Source: Eubacterium barkeri (GTDB taxonomy: Bacteria > Bacillota > Clostridia > Eubacteriales > Eubacteriaceae). Taken from it: DNA of 64,000 bases. Positions within the stretch are counted from its first letter, which is position 1. The number at the start of each line of letters is the position of its first letter. Made by a program: the position numbers and the translations under genes. Shown piece by piece: positions 17,785 through 27,874 of this stretch. The stretch is taken from the NCBI RefSeq assembly GCF_900107125.1, contig NZ_FNOU01000005.1:85118-149117 (forward strand), read 5' to 3'. The notes under the pieces are model-generated. The model had not been told where the DNA came from, ran no database searches, and saw nothing but the letters and a program-made list of their open reading frames with translations.

Positions 17785-18520
17785 TTTTCTCCTCCATTCC
17801 CATCCCCAGAAAAGCCTGCACCTCTGGAGACCAATCTTCTGTATAAAGTCTATGGCTTGGAACAATGCCGCAGAGGCGACCACCCAACAGCACACCGATA
17901 CGATCTGCTAAGGCCGCTGCCTCAATAAAATCATGGGTTACAAACACCACCGCACAGCCAAAGTCCTGCTTTATTTCCCGGAGCATCCTGTAGAAACCTT
18001 GTTTTGTCACAGGATCCAGTGCTGAAAAGGGCTCATCCAAAAGGAGCAGGGGCGGCCTGGTGATCAGAGCCCGGGCCAGGGCCACCCGTTGTCCTTCCCC
18101 GCCACTGAGTGTTCCCGGGTACTGCCCAAGCACGTGGGTGATGCCAAAGCGATTGGCAATTTCTTCAATCCCTTTCCGAATCTCCTTTTTCGACAGGCCC
18201 CTCATTTTAAGGCCGTAGCCGATATTTGCCTCTGCAGTAAGGTGTGGAAACAGGCTGTAGTCCTGATACAAATAACCAATATTTCGGGCGTAAAGTGGTA
18301 TTTGTTGAATCTCAATCCCTCCATACCGGACTTCCCCGGAAGATGGTGTGGTGAACCCGACAATGGTCTCAAGGAGCATGGTTTTTCCTGCCCCGGTTTT
18401 CCCAATGATCGCCAAAATCTCCCCGGCATGAATCGTGAAGTGGATATCCTTCAGGCAAAAATCCCCTCGGGAGAGATTCAATCCCCGGACATCAACCAGT
18501 GGCTCCTTAGATTTCTCCAT
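17741..18520 (-). CDS. Molybdate/tungstate-type ABC transporter ATPase
   Basis: This ATPase of about 259 residues has Walker A GKTGAGKTM near residue 35, a signature LSGGEGQRVALARAL, Walker B LLDEPFSALD and H-loop VTHDFIEA. The domain alone resembles ModC, WtpC and other anion-importer ATPases, but the C-terminal regulatory TOBE domain of ModC is missing, as in WtpC/TupC-like short forms. It is the third gene of the binding protein-permease-ATPase operon, and its start overlaps the permease end by 14 bases. The ATG at 18520 has a GGAGGA site; an upstream in-frame Met is less likely. Confidence 0.88.
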   Translation of the reverse strand: MEKSKEPLVDVRGLNLSRGDFCLKDIHFTIHAGEILAIIGKTGAGKTMLLETIVGFTTPSSGEVRYGGIEIQQIPLYARNIGYLYQDYSLFPHLTAEANIGYGLKMRGLSKKEIRKGIEEIANRFGITHVLGQYPGTLSGGEGQRVALARALITRPPLLLLDEPFSALDPVTKQGFYRMLREIKQDFGCAVVFVTHDFIEAAALADRIGVLLGGRLCGIVPSHRLYTEDWSPEVQAFLGMGMEEKNDKKTIVPKAKDCV

Positions 18521-19316
18521 ATCGTCCTCCCCATCCCTTTGATCCGGTAAGGGTGTTCGCAATCGTTAAGGAAATACCTGAGATCACCAACAGGATGAAA
18601 GCACTGGCCAGGGCCGCACCTAAATTATTTGTACTGACATTGAGATAAATACTGGCCGGTAGTGTTTCTGTCTTCATACGTGTAATGCCAACTAACATTA
18701 GCGTTGCCCCAAATTCCCCAAGAGCCCGGGACCAAACCAGAATAAAGGCTGAAATGAGCGTATTTTTACACAGGGGCAAAAGCACCGTGACAAAACACTG
18801 CCCTGGCGTTGCCCCCAAAAGCCCTGCAGCCCGCTCTAACTTAGGGTCCACACCACTAAAAGCCGTCACCACCAGCTTGATGGCAAAGGGTAAATTAACG
18901 GCCAGCTGGGCTACAACAATTCCGTTTTGATTAAACACCACCGGGAATCCCGCTTCCTTCAACGCCTTCCCCACTGGTGATGCAAAAATAATAAGGAGGC
19001 TCAGCCCTAAAACTATATATGGAAGGGACAACGTCAGCTCTAAAATAACCTCCACCACCGGACGAAGGGGAATGTGGATTCGCGTAAGGGCATAGGCTGT
19101 GGGAATGGCCAGCACAAAACAAATCAGGCTGGATACGGACGCCGTCCGAATACTCAGTCCAATGGCAAAAAGGGTCTCGGCATCAAAGAGGCATTCCCCT
19201 AAGCTAGAAGCCCCCCGAAGGGCAATGACAAGGACATTTCCCCCGATAAAAAGAATAGACAGGAGGGTTGCCACTAAACAGATTCCTGAAAATCTGAAGT
19301 TTTTCAGATGCCTCAT
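18507..19316 (-). CDS. Molybdate/tungstate-type ABC transporter permease
   Basis: This 269-residue permease has about six helices. The coupling loop is GVDPKLERAAGLLGATPGQ, followed by WSRALGEFGATLMLVG, a pattern shared by ModB, WtpB and sulfate permeases. It starts inside the last codons of the binding-protein gene (four-base ATGA overlap), so the two are coupled. Together with the neighbouring genes it forms an importer for an oxyanion. Molybdate and tungstate cannot be told apart from this sequence. Confidence 0.9.
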   Translation of the reverse strand: MRHLKNFRFSGICLVATLLSILFIGGNVLVIALRGASSLGECLFDAETLFAIGLSIRTASVSSLICFVLAIPTAYALTRIHIPLRPVVEVILELTLSLPYIVLGLSLLIIFASPVGKALKEAGFPVVFNQNGIVVAQLAVNLPFAIKLVVTAFSGVDPKLERAAGLLGATPGQCFVTVLLPLCKNTLISAFILVWSRALGEFGATLMLVGITRMKTETLPASIYLNVSTNNLGAALASAFILLVISGISLTIANTLTGSKGWGGRYGEI

Positions 19317-20080
19317 TGCAGGACTTCGTATCCAAAGGCGTTCCAGATCCCGTGTACTGTATCACTGACCAGAAATTCACTGAAGGTATCCGCCGCCTTG
19401 TTATCCGTATTAAAATTCAAACGTGCCGCCGGAATGGTCTTGGTGTATGGGTCCAGATCGGTGGTTTCGCAGATTTCCACACTATCCACATTACAATTTT
19501 CTTTCCATACAATGGTGGCATCGGCTTCTCCTGCGGCAATAACGGTAGCCAGTTGAGGGGCTGTCGTCGTTGTCGCGACCAGCGTAACGGTATTCGCCAC
19601 GCCAAAATCGACAAATGCTTTCTTAGCGATTTTACCAATGGGGGTTGATTCCGGATCCCCGATAACCGTTGTGATGCCTTCCTTCCCTAAGTCCCCAATA
19701 CCGGTAATCCCCTTGGGATTGCCCTTGGCCACTGCTAAAACGGGAATATGTTTCACTAAATCCACACTGCTTTCAACGTATTGACCCACAGGTTTTACCT
19801 CTTCCCCAGAACCAGCAATAAAGAAATCCCCTTCTTTCGATTCATTAATCTGGGTCTGAATCTGCGCTGCATTGGCAAAGGTGACGTTCATCTCACAGCC
19901 GGTTTCTTCCTTGAAGGCATCCGCAATCTTTTGAAAGGGCTCTTTCATTCCTGCCCCGCAGTAAATCAGTAAGGATTGACCCGCCAACTCATTTTTTTTA
20001 GCCCTTTCACCGCTGATACACCCAGACATGCCCAAGGCCAAACATACCGCCAACATCACCACCAAAAATTTCTTTTTCAT
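19313..20080 (-). CDS. modA: ModA-like molybdate/tungstate-binding lipoprotein
   Basis: This 255-residue protein has a signal peptide with lipobox MSGC at about residue 20. The mature part begins LLIYCGAGMKEPFQKIADAF and contains FIAGSGEEVKP, typical of ModA-type binding proteins, where Ser/Gly loops hold the tetrahedral anion. A run of Thr (ATTTTAP) and a DATIVWKEN segment follow. The ATG at 20080 follows an AGGC-containing leader and gives a normal signal peptide; an earlier Met would add 14 residues. It heads the operon and has a long inverted repeat just upstream. Confidence 0.85.
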   Translation of the reverse strand: MKKKFLVVMLAVCLALGMSGCISGERAKKNELAGQSLLIYCGAGMKEPFQKIADAFKEETGCEMNVTFANAAQIQTQINESKEGDFFIAGSGEEVKPVGQYVESSVDLVKHIPVLAVAKGNPKGITGIGDLGKEGITTVIGDPESTPIGKIAKKAFVDFGVANTVTLVATTTTAPQLATVIAAGEADATIVWKENCNVDSVEICETTDLDPYTKTIPAARLNFNTDNKAADTFSEFLVSDTVHGIWNAFGYEVLQ

Positions 20081-20103
20081 AATACAAGCCTCCCGCTTTC
20101 TAT

Positions 20104-20135
20104 TTATCAAGTTATTTTTCAAAATAACTCGATAA
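20104..20135. promoter_or_regulatory. Long inverted repeat before modA, candidate operator
   Basis: Two 15-base arms, TTATCAAGTTATTTT and AAAATAACTCGATAA, are separated by TC, with one mismatch. It lies 24 bases before the modA start. Its ATAAC/GTTAT core resembles ModE-type sites, but no ModE gene is in the window. Confidence 0.5.
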
Positions 20136-20248
20136 ATTCATTGTAACATCATAATATTTTTTTTGCAACCGCTGATATTTGTTTATCATGTTTATTCAAT
20201 TTAAGTATTCCAGAGTATCATAACCACATTACACAACAGGAGGTCGCC

Positions 20249-21982
20249 ATGGTTAAGCAGCTTTCCGGCTCTATTCGGGAATTTAAAGGGGATTCGATCC
20301 TATCGCCCCTCTTGGTCACCCTGGAGGCTATCCTCGAGGCATTGGTTCCCTTCTTTATGGCAAACCTTATTGATACCGGGCTGAATCACGGTGATATCAC
20401 TGCCATTATAACCTACGGCCTGGCCATGGTACTCTCTGCCCTCATCGCTCTGCTCCTTGGCATTTTCTCAGGGCACATCGCCGCCCGGGCTGCTGCGGGC
20501 TTTGCCCATAACCTACGCCATGATTTATTCCATCACATCCAGGGTTTTTCCTTTTATACTATTAACCGCTTTACCAACGCCAGCCTCATTACCCGAATGA
20601 CCACCGATGTCACCAATGTCCAAAATGCCTATATGCTCCTGATTCGGGTACTGGTCCGCTCTCCCATGGTCTTTCTGGTCTGTTTGATCCTCTGCCTTAA
20701 TCTCAATTTTCAACTGGGTATCCTCTTTTTAGGTGCTTCACCGTTTATTCTTCTTGGGCTTTTGATCATCATCCGAAGGGCCTCACCCCTTTTTAATGCC
20801 GTCTATGAGAAATACGATCAGCTCAACCATCTGGTCCAGGAAAACCTCAATGCCATTGACGTCGTTAAATCTTTCGCCCAGGAAGATGCTGAAATTCACC
20901 GTTTTAAAAAAATTTCCCAGGATATAACCCATTATTTTAGCCAGGCAAAACATATCATGTCCTACAATACCCCCCTGATCCAATCCCTCATGTACCTCTG
21001 TACCATGGCTATAGCCTGGCTGGGTGCTCATCTTATTGTCGCGGGCAGTCTGAGTACAGGTGATCTGGCCAGCCTCATCATGTACACGGCTCAGATGATT
21101 ACCAGCCTTACCAATATTTCTTCCGCACTGGCCATCCTCACCATCGCAGGGACTTCGGCCAATCGCATTGCGGAGGTCCTTTGCGATGACAGCCAGCTGG
21201 CAGTGGCTGACCCTCCAGCCCCTTTTACTGCTGATGGCTCCATCCGCTTTGAACACGTCAGCTTTAGCTATACCCAGGATCCTGAACACTCCAGCCTGTC
21301 GGACATTGATTTCTTTGTCAGCCCTGGTGAAGCCATCGGCATCATCGGAGAAACCGGCAGTGGAAAATCGACGCTGGCCCACCTCATCCCCCGCCTGTAC
21401 GATGTCACCCAGGGGACCCTTCTGGTGGGAGGCACCGATGTACGACAGGTGGATTTAAAAGCCCTGCGGAAATCCATTGCCATTGTTCTTCAAAAAAACG
21501 TCCTCTTTTCCGGAAGCATCAAAGAAAACCTGCTCTGGGGGAATCCCCAGGCCAGCGATGACGAGATTTCAAGGGTTTGTCATCTGGCCTGTGCGGACAC
21601 CTTCATCGAAGCGCTCCCCCTGGGGTACCATACCTTTCTCAAGCAAGGGGGGACCAATTTATCCGAGGGGCAGCGTCAGCGGATCTGTATTGCCCGGGCT
21701 TTCCTGGCCAAACCTAAGATTCTGATTCTGGATGATGCCACCGCTGCCCTGGACGATAATACCGATGCGGCCATCCAACAGGCCTTTCGCCGTTATCTGC
21801 CCAACACCACCAAATTCGTCATCACCCAACGCATTCGCTCCATTCAGGATGCCGACCGCATTCTTGTCCTAAAAAACGGGAAGATGGATGCCCTGGGAAC
21901 CCATCGCGATCTGTTGGCCCATAATACCATTTACAGCCAAATGGCGGCCGAACAGCAAAGGAGTTGCCATGAAACAGCATAA
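20249..21982 (+). CDS. ABC exporter half, degenerate-site subunit (pair 2, A)
   Basis: This 577-residue protein is a close paralogue of the gene at 13334 and shares its order of helices and ATPase motifs. Walker A is canonical (GETGSGKST). The signature is LSEGQRQRI, Walker B ends LDDATAALD (Asp for Glu), and the switch loop is VITQRIRSI (Gln for His). In a normal heterodimer the partner would supply the good site. Here the partner (21969) is also degenerate. It overlaps the partner by 14 bases. A GGAGG site precedes its ATG, and no MarR operator is seen upstream. Confidence 0.92.
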   Translation: MVKQLSGSIREFKGDSILSPLLVTLEAILEALVPFFMANLIDTGLNHGDITAIITYGLAMVLSALIALLLGIFSGHIAARAAAGFAHNLRHDLFHHIQGFSFYTINRFTNASLITRMTTDVTNVQNAYMLLIRVLVRSPMVFLVCLILCLNLNFQLGILFLGASPFILLGLLIIIRRASPLFNAVYEKYDQLNHLVQENLNAIDVVKSFAQEDAEIHRFKKISQDITHYFSQAKHIMSYNTPLIQSLMYLCTMAIAWLGAHLIVAGSLSTGDLASLIMYTAQMITSLTNISSALAILTIAGTSANRIAEVLCDDSQLAVADPPAPFTADGSIRFEHVSFSYTQDPEHSSLSDIDFFVSPGEAIGIIGETGSGKSTLAHLIPRLYDVTQGTLLVGGTDVRQVDLKALRKSIAIVLQKNVLFSGSIKENLLWGNPQASDDEISRVCHLACADTFIEALPLGYHTFLKQGGTNLSEGQRQRICIARAFLAKPKILILDDATAALDDNTDAAIQQAFRRYLPNTTKFVITQRIRSIQDADRILVLKNGKMDALGTHRDLLAHNTIYSQMAAEQQRSCHETA

Positions 21983-23798
21983 AACCGTCTCCTTAAAGGC
22001 CCTTCGGGAAATGGACGGCCCCACCCTTCGACGACTTTTCGCTTATATCCGAAGGGCATATTGGGGCCGATTTATCGCCGTTATCCTTTTAGTCACCCTC
22101 AGTGCCATTACCAATGTGTTAAGTGCCCTCTATATCGGGGATGTCATTGACCATTACATCACCCCCCTTTTATCCCAAAGCACACCCAATTTTGGACCGC
22201 TGCTCATGGCCACAGCCGTCATTGGCGGCATTTATTTCCTAGGCGTTTTCGCAACCCTCTACAGCGGACGTTTTATGGTTAAAATTACCCAGGGTATCAT
22301 GCAAACCATTCGTGATGAGCTTTTCACCCATATGGAACATTTGCCCATGGCTTATTTTGACCATCATCCCCGGGGCGACGTTATGAGCCACTACACCACC
22401 GATACCGATGCCCTCCGGGAGATGCTTTCCCAAAGTGTTGTTGATGGGCTTACCATGATCGTGACGATTATCTTCGTTTTTACATCGATGGTTTTTATCA
22501 GCATACCATTAACCCTTCTTGTCCTTGTGACACTGTTACTCATTTTCTGGCTGAACCGAATGATTGAAGGTGCCGGCAGCCACTATTTTATCAAGCAGCA
22601 AGATTCCCTGGCCGATATTGATAGTACCATTGAAGAAATGCTCCATGGAGAAATGATTATTAAGGTTTTTGGTCGGGAAGAGGCGGTAGAAAGGGATTTT
22701 GCTCAGAAAAACGACACGCTTTTTAGGCAAAGTACCCTTGCCAATACCACCGGAAATTTAATGGAACCCCTCATTGACAACGGGGTGAATATTCAGTATG
22801 CTCTGGTGGCCATGGTGGGAGGATGCCTCATACTGACGGGAATCAGCCCCCTCTCCCTGGGGGCATTGGTGTCTTTTATCGCCTTGACCCACAAATTCCT
22901 CAATCCAGTGGATGCTTTGGGTGAGCAGATGAATGCCATGGTGACTGCCATGGCTGGGGCTAAACGTATTTTTGATTTAATGGATATTCCCCTTCAGGGG
23001 ACAGGTGGTGCCCCCCTTAAACAGCCCATCCAAGGGCATTTGGCGTTTAAGGATGTTTCCTTTGGCTATATCCCGGGACAGTGTGTTCTTTCCCATATCG
23101 ATTTAGCAATAGAAAGTGGCCAGAAGGTAGCCATCGTCGGAACCAGTGGTTCAGGAAAAAGTACCCTTATTAAACTCCTCAACCGATTTTATCCCGTTGC
23201 TCAAGGAAGCATCAGCTGTGACGGTCAGAACCTATCCGCCCTCCAGCTCGAACCACTGCGACGCTCCATGGGAACCGTTCTCCAGGATACCCACCTTTTC
23301 TCCGGAACGGTTCGGGATAATATTCGATATGGAAACCCCAAGGCCACCCAGGCCGAGGTTGAAAATGCAGCCAGATTAGCCTGTGCCCATGATTTTATTA
23401 CACGCCTTCCCCAAGGGTACGACACCCCTTTAGATCGTGCAGGATTACCCCTTTCCCTGGGACAGCGTCAGCTCCTGACCATCGCCCGGGCCCTGGCCAC
23501 CCGTCCACCCCTTTTGGTTCTGGATGATGCCACCGCCAGCACTGATACCCTTACAGAAGCCCGAATCTGGGATAACTTACGCCAAAGCATGGCAAAACAG
23601 ACCCTTATCCTTATTGCCAAGCGTCTGGATACAATTATGGATTCGGATATGATTTATGTGATGGATGGGGGGAAAATCGTTGAAGCGGGAAACCACGGCA
23701 CACTAATGGCAAAAAAGGGCTTATATTATACCCTTTTCCTGAAAAATGGCGATTCTAATGAAAAGCCTTACACCGATTCCAGAGAGAGAATCAGTTGA
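21969..23798 (+). CDS. ABC exporter half with unusual ATPase motifs (pair 2, B)
   Basis: This 609-residue protein is a paralogue of the catalytic subunit at 15060. Walker A is intact (GTSGSGKST). The signature is altered to LSLGQRQLL, Walker B ends LDDATASTD (Asp instead of the catalytic Glu), and the switch loop is IAKRLDTI, with Lys instead of His. The subunit that should carry the active site has therefore lost both key residues. The frame is intact over its full length, so it is not a pseudogene by sequence. The ATG at 21969 is preceded by AAAGGAG. The ATPase may be slow or regulatory, or may depend on another partner. Confidence 0.9.
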   Translation: MKQHKTVSLKALREMDGPTLRRLFAYIRRAYWGRFIAVILLVTLSAITNVLSALYIGDVIDHYITPLLSQSTPNFGPLLMATAVIGGIYFLGVFATLYSGRFMVKITQGIMQTIRDELFTHMEHLPMAYFDHHPRGDVMSHYTTDTDALREMLSQSVVDGLTMIVTIIFVFTSMVFISIPLTLLVLVTLLLIFWLNRMIEGAGSHYFIKQQDSLADIDSTIEEMLHGEMIIKVFGREEAVERDFAQKNDTLFRQSTLANTTGNLMEPLIDNGVNIQYALVAMVGGCLILTGISPLSLGALVSFIALTHKFLNPVDALGEQMNAMVTAMAGAKRIFDLMDIPLQGTGGAPLKQPIQGHLAFKDVSFGYIPGQCVLSHIDLAIESGQKVAIVGTSGSGKSTLIKLLNRFYPVAQGSISCDGQNLSALQLEPLRRSMGTVLQDTHLFSGTVRDNIRYGNPKATQAEVENAARLACAHDFITRLPQGYDTPLDRAGLPLSLGQRQLLTIARALATRPPLLVLDDATASTDTLTEARIWDNLRQSMAKQTLILIAKRLDTIMDSDMIYVMDGGKIVEAGNHGTLMAKKGLYYTLFLKNGDSNEKPYTDSRERIS

Positions 23799-23881
23799 CC
23801 TTCTTGCCTAAATGTGCTATTATACGAACAAATAAAACATTTTTCAAACATTCTATTGGAAATTGAGAAAAGAGGATTGTG

Positions 23882-24571
23882 ATGCTGGACGATTTTAAAC
23901 AAGAGGTCTACTCCGCCAATATGCTGCTGCCAAAATACGGATTAGTCACCTTTACCTGGGGCAACGTCTCGGGTTTTGATGCAGACAGCGGACTGGTGGT
24001 CATCAAGCCCTCTGGCGTGGCCTACGATGCTTTAAAACCTGAGGATATGGTCGTTGTTGATTTAGAGGGTAAAATTGTCGATGGTAAGCTGAAGCCTTCC
24101 TCCGATACGGATACCCACCTTGAGATTTACCGAAACTTCAAGGGAATCCAGGGGGTCGTGCACACCCATTCTCCCTGGGCCACCAGCTTTGCCCAGGCCG
24201 GACGCCCCATCGTGGCCTACGGAACCACCCATGCCGATTATTTCTCAGGGAATATTCCCTGCTCCCGGGATTTAACACCAGAGGAGATCAAAGGAGATTA
24301 TGAGCGCAATACGGGCTCCGTTATTATCGAAACCTTTGAAAACCTTAATCCCAGCTATATTCCAGGAGTCCTGATTAAAAGCCATGGTCCCTTTGCCTGG
24401 GGATGCGATGCCCAAAATGCAGTGCACAATGCCGTGGTTATGGAAGAGGTGGCTAAAATGGCCTACCATACCGAGATGATGATGGGAAAAGACCCCCAGC
24501 CCATGGCTGAGATTCTCCTTCAAAAGCATTTCTATCGCAAGCATGGGGACCATGCGTACTACGGACAATAA
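23882..24571 (+). CDS. araD: L-ribulose-5-phosphate 4-epimerase (class II aldolase family)
   Basis: This 229-residue cytoplasmic enzyme interconverts L-ribulose 5-phosphate and D-xylulose 5-phosphate. It shows [21 protein letters not shown], the zinc pair in VHTHS (His94 and His96), a third ligand His in KSHGPFAWG, and the C-terminal HAYYGQ with the catalytic Tyr, as in AraD. Related UlaF and SgbE cannot be fully excluded. The start at 23882 aligns with the family start and has GAGG upstream. It stands alone without araA or araB nearby, but D-xylulose 5-phosphate would feed the pentose modules further right. Confidence 0.93.
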   Translation: MLDDFKQEVYSANMLLPKYGLVTFTWGNVSGFDADSGLVVIKPSGVAYDALKPEDMVVVDLEGKIVDGKLKPSSDTDTHLEIYRNFKGIQGVVHTHSPWATSFAQAGRPIVAYGTTHADYFSGNIPCSRDLTPEEIKGDYERNTGSVIIETFENLNPSYIPGVLIKSHGPFAWGCDAQNAVHNAVVMEEVAKMAYHTEMMMGKDPQPMAEILLQKHFYRKHGDHAYYGQ

Positions 24572-24580
24572 GGCCAAATA

Positions 24581-24622
24581 AAAGCCCTCAATCCATGCTT
24601 TACGGTGGATTGAGGGCTTTTT
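24581..24622. terminator. Bidirectional terminator between araD and the J-protein gene
   Basis: Arms AAAGCCCTCAATCCA and TGGATTGAGGGCTTT form a perfect 15-bp stem, with T runs in both directions. Confidence 0.88.
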
Positions 24623-24633
24623 AAATTTCTATT

Positions 24634-25287
24634 CTAAAAGGGCCGCATACAACAGATTGGACCAAAACACATCTGGGACAGGCACAGTCCGGTGCAGCAC
24701 AGATTCATGGCCATGGCCGAACCGCCATAACTTTGAGCCTGACGCTGATAGGCCTGGCCACCATTTTGAATCTGATCTAAAATCTGGCGGTATTCCCCAT
24801 TTCCCGGTTCCATCTCCACCGCCCGGCCGGCATGTTCCATAGCGGTAATCCGGTTCCCTGTATTGTAATTGGCAATGGCGCTTAAGGCATACCATTGAGC
24901 CGTCCGATTCCTCACCTGGTTCAGAAGCTGAAGGGCCTGAACATATTGTCTGAGCTGGATTAAAAACTGGGCCATGGCCAGGGGATCCTGGGTGCCATAG
25001 CTACCGTATTCCTGATATCCGCCACCAAATCCGCCAAAGCCACCGGCGCTTTGCCCCTGGCTGTAGCCCTCTTCTGAATAATGGTATTCCCGCTGCCGCG
25101 TGACCGGATCGCCATTCTTAATCTGATCGAAGGCTTCGTTAACCGCGCTCATCTTTTGTGCAGCCACCGGATCATTGGGATTTAAGTCGGGATGATATTT
25201 TTTAGCCAGGCTTCGATAGGCCTTGGCAATCTCTTCTTCCGTGGCGTTTTCTGAAACGCCCAACACCTCATACGGGTTCTTTGTCAC
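24634..25287 (-). CDS. J-domain (DnaJ-like) co-chaperone with Cys-rich tail
   Basis: Residues 4-60 of this 217-residue protein form a J domain with the HPD motif at 32-34 (YHPDLNP), which stimulates Hsp70 ATPase. A Gly/Tyr/Ser/Gln-rich linker follows at about 70-100, then a helical TPR-like stretch at 105-165. The tail, at about 195-217, has six Cys in a hydrophobic context ([12 protein letters not shown]). No zinc finger or client-binding domain of classical DnaJ is present. The start is a GTG overlapping the stop of the DUF5685 gene. With the DnaK-like gene two positions upstream it forms a dedicated chaperone operon. Confidence 0.85.
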   Translation of the reverse strand: MTKNPYEVLGVSENATEEEIAKAYRSLAKKYHPDLNPNDPVAAQKMSAVNEAFDQIKNGDPVTRQREYHYSEEGYSQGQSAGGFGGFGGGYQEYGSYGTQDPLAMAQFLIQLRQYVQALQLLNQVRNRTAQWYALSAIANYNTGNRITAMEHAGRAVEMEPGNGEYRQILDQIQNGGQAYQRQAQSYGGSAMAMNLCCTGLCLSQMCFGPICCMRPF

Positions 25288-26135
25288 TCTTCTTCACCTT
25301 TTTCTTTTTTGGCCCTCTGTTCCCCACGGCTTTCTTCAGGATGTGCCGAGGCATAAGGAATCCATACCCCTGAGTATAACACATTTTTGATGATAGTGTC
25401 ATTACGATTCGGAGGCAGTGCCCCATAGGCGGCGGTACAGTCTGATAACAGCATACTCAGTAGCGCCACCGGTTCCAGTTTGGTAATGGCCATTAGGGGA
25501 TTGTAACGCTCTTTCTTTAAGTCTTCCTTTAAATCCATCACCGCATCCATGATGTAAATAAAGCGACCGAGAGCATCCCCAAAGCGCCGCAGCTCCGGGG
25601 CATTGGGAGAATCAGGGTCCATTACGAAGAGCTCCCCCATGATCCACCCAAAGACAGCAGCGGGTGCATCGGGGTTGGTTTCCCCAAGACGCTCCATCTC
25701 TCCCATCGCCTTAAGCCCCGCCTCAATGGACTGGCACTGTCTGTGCCAGCGGTTCGCTGCCCGGCGATAAGCCCGGCCAAAGAGCTTGGCCCCGCTCAAC
25801 CCTGCGATTTTACGATCGTCCACCCAGTCATCCATACATTTATGCCAGGTGAGGGCAATATTCATATCTGCGGCGTAGGCCATGGCCGGCCCTGTGATAA
25901 AGTCATGCCTTTTAGTGGGCTTCATCACACAGCGCTCCGCTCCAATGGCGCCCTCATCCCCGGTAAGTCCATCTAAAAACAGGGCTAAAAAGGTCATATC
26001 GTAGGACAGGGTGGTCCGGCAGTAGGCACCGTGTTCCACTCCCAGGCTGTGGCAAACCCCACAATAGTATTTTTCATATCGGGCCTGGTCCTCTTCCGAT
26101 AAGGCCTCCCGATTAGCAACGACGTATCCAAACAT
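25284..26135 (-). CDS. DUF5685 family protein
   Basis: This 283-residue protein begins [20 protein letters not shown] and contains [10 protein letters not shown], the Cys-x2-Cys pattern that I associate with the DUF5685 family. Further Cys residues occur at about 38, 68 and 98. The rest is alpha-helical, with [22 protein letters not shown] resembling the Asp-rich helices of helical synthase folds. The C-terminus is strongly charged. It lies between an Hsp70 and a J-protein, 26 bases after the first and overlapping the second. It may be a client or an extra co-chaperone, but the function is unknown. Confidence 0.75.
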   Translation of the reverse strand: MFGYVVANREALSEEDQARYEKYYCGVCHSLGVEHGAYCRTTLSYDMTFLALFLDGLTGDEGAIGAERCVMKPTKRHDFITGPAMAYAADMNIALTWHKCMDDWVDDRKIAGLSGAKLFGRAYRRAANRWHRQCQSIEAGLKAMGEMERLGETNPDAPAAVFGWIMGELFVMDPDSPNAPELRRFGDALGRFIYIMDAVMDLKEDLKKERYNPLMAITKLEPVALLSMLLSDCTAAYGALPPNRNDTIIKNVLYSGVWIPYASAHPEESRGEQRAKKEKGEEE

Positions 26136-26161
26136 GGCTTCTCCTCATCCGACGGGTGATC

Positions 26162-27874
26162 CTAAAGGCTCACCTCATCCAAAATAGCTTCCAGAGTGTC
26201 ACTGTATTGGGTAAGACCAGCATCGTCTTTACGCTTAAGGACCTTCCGCAAATCTTTTTCCGCATCCTTAATCCGATTCTTTTCCACCTTCTGGGTTTTA
26301 TCCAGTCCCTTAAGGGTTGTAGCTGCCCGGTACAAAAGATTCTCTGCCCGGGCTTTCACCTCTGCGGCCTCCCGGATGGCATCATCCTCTGCCCGATAAC
26401 GCTCCGCATCCTGGATGGCATGATCGATATCTGCATCCGATAAGCCCTTGGCATTTTCGATGGTGATCTCCTGGGCCTTACCCGTCCCTAAATCCTTGGC
26501 CGATACATTAACAATCCCATTGGCGTCAATATTAAAGGTCACCTCGATTTGGGGCACTCCCCGAGGCGCCCGCTTGATTCCCTTTAAAACAAATTTACCG
26601 AGGCTTTTATTATCCTTGGCCATTTGCCGTTCCCCCTGGAGCACGTTGATCTCCACCTTGGTCTGGAAATTTTGGGCGGTGGAGAAAACCTGACTTCTGG
26701 TAATGGGGATCGTGGTATTGCGATCAATGAGACGGCTGCATACCCCACCCATGGTTTCAATGCCCAAAGATAAGGGCGTGACGTCCAATAGCAGCAGGCC
26801 ATTCACCTCACCGCCGAGGACCCCGCCCTGGATGGCGGCACCCATCGCCACACACTCATCGGGATTAATCCCCTTAAAGGGCTCCTTGCCCGTATAATCC
26901 CGAACAGCCTGCTGTACCGCCGGAATTCGGGTGGACCCGCCCACCAAAAGCACCCGGCCGATATCGGATAGGGCCAGTCCCGAATCTGAAATGGCCTGCT
27001 TAAAGGGTGTCATAGTCCGTTCCACCAAGTCCGCCGTCAATTCCTCAAAACGGGCCCGGCTGAGGGAAAGATCCATATTCTTTGGCCCACTGGCATCGGA
27101 AGTTAAAAAGGGCAGCATCACCTGGGTGGTCACGGTGCTGGATAATTCAATCTTTGCCACCTCCGCCGCTTCCTTCACCCGCTGCAGGGCAATGGGGTCC
27201 TGCTCCAGATTAATCCCCGTTTCCTCTTTAAACCTGGCAACCAACTCCTTTAGGATTCGCGCGTCAAAATCATCGCCCCCCAAACGGTTGTCCCCGGCGG
27301 TGGCCAGCACCTCGATGACCCCGTCCCCAATATTCAGGACTGAGATATCAAAGGTCCCGCCACCTAAATCGTAAACCACGACCTTTTGGTTTTGCTCCTT
27401 ATCCATTCCATAGGCCAGAGCTGCCGCTGTGGGCTCATTGATAATCCGCAGAACATTGAGGCCCGCGATCTTTCCGGCATCCTTGGTGGCCTGGCGCTGG
27501 GCATCTGAGAAATAGGCGGGAACGGTGATGACAGCATCCGTAACCCGTTCCCCCAGGAAGCTTTCAGCCCCTTCCTTCAGACTACCGAGAATCATGGCCG
27601 AAATTTCCGTGGGTGTATAGCCCCGACCACCTAACTGACGCTTTTCATCCGTTCCCATTTTTCGCTTAATGGACCGTACCGTTTCCTTGGGATTTGTCAG
27701 GGCCTGACGTTTGGCAGATTCCCCCACCAGTCGTTCGCCATCCTTGGTAAAGGCGACGATGGAAGGGGTCGTCCGCCGCCCCTCCCCCGTTGGTATAATG
27801 ACGGTATCGCCCCCTTCCATCACCGCCACACAGGAGTTGGTGGTTCCCAGGTCGATTCCAATAACTTTACTCAT
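26162..27874 (-). CDS. Hsp70 chaperone, short DnaK paralogue
   Basis: This 570-residue protein has the full nucleotide-binding domain of Hsp70: [13 protein letters not shown] at the start, [13 protein letters not shown] near 180 and [13 protein letters not shown] near 310. The substrate domain begins with [17 protein letters not shown] near 368. The helical lid is shortened compared with housekeeping DnaK (about 610-640 residues). It is not next to grpE or hrcA and no CIRCE element is seen upstream, so it is probably an accessory Hsp70 working with the J-protein of the same operon. A GGAGG site precedes the ATG. Confidence 0.93.
   Translation of the reverse strand: MSKVIGIDLGTTNSCVAVMEGGDTVIIPTGEGRRTTPSIVAFTKDGERLVGESAKRQALTNPKETVRSIKRKMGTDEKRQLGGRGYTPTEISAMILGSLKEGAESFLGERVTDAVITVPAYFSDAQRQATKDAGKIAGLNVLRIINEPTAAALAYGMDKEQNQKVVVYDLGGGTFDISVLNIGDGVIEVLATAGDNRLGGDDFDARILKELVARFKEETGINLEQDPIALQRVKEAAEVAKIELSSTVTTQVMLPFLTSDASGPKNMDLSLSRARFEELTADLVERTMTPFKQAISDSGLALSDIGRVLLVGGSTRIPAVQQAVRDYTGKEPFKGINPDECVAMGAAIQGGVLGGEVNGLLLLDVTPLSLGIETMGGVCSRLIDRNTTIPITRSQVFSTAQNFQTKVEINVLQGERQMAKDNKSLGKFVLKGIKRAPRGVPQIEVTFNIDANGIVNVSAKDLGTGKAQEITIENAKGLSDADIDHAIQDAERYRAEDDAIREAAEVKARAENLLYRAATTLKGLDKTQKVEKNRIKDAEKDLRKVLKRKDDAGLTQYSDTLEAILDEVSL

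Noticed and set aside
21969..23798. Pseudogene call for exporter 2 B
   Set aside because: Full length, intact frame and conserved Walker A; only catalytic positions differ.
26931..27374. Plus-strand open frame opposite dnaK
   Set aside because: Antisense reading of a conserved Hsp70 gene with no independent support.
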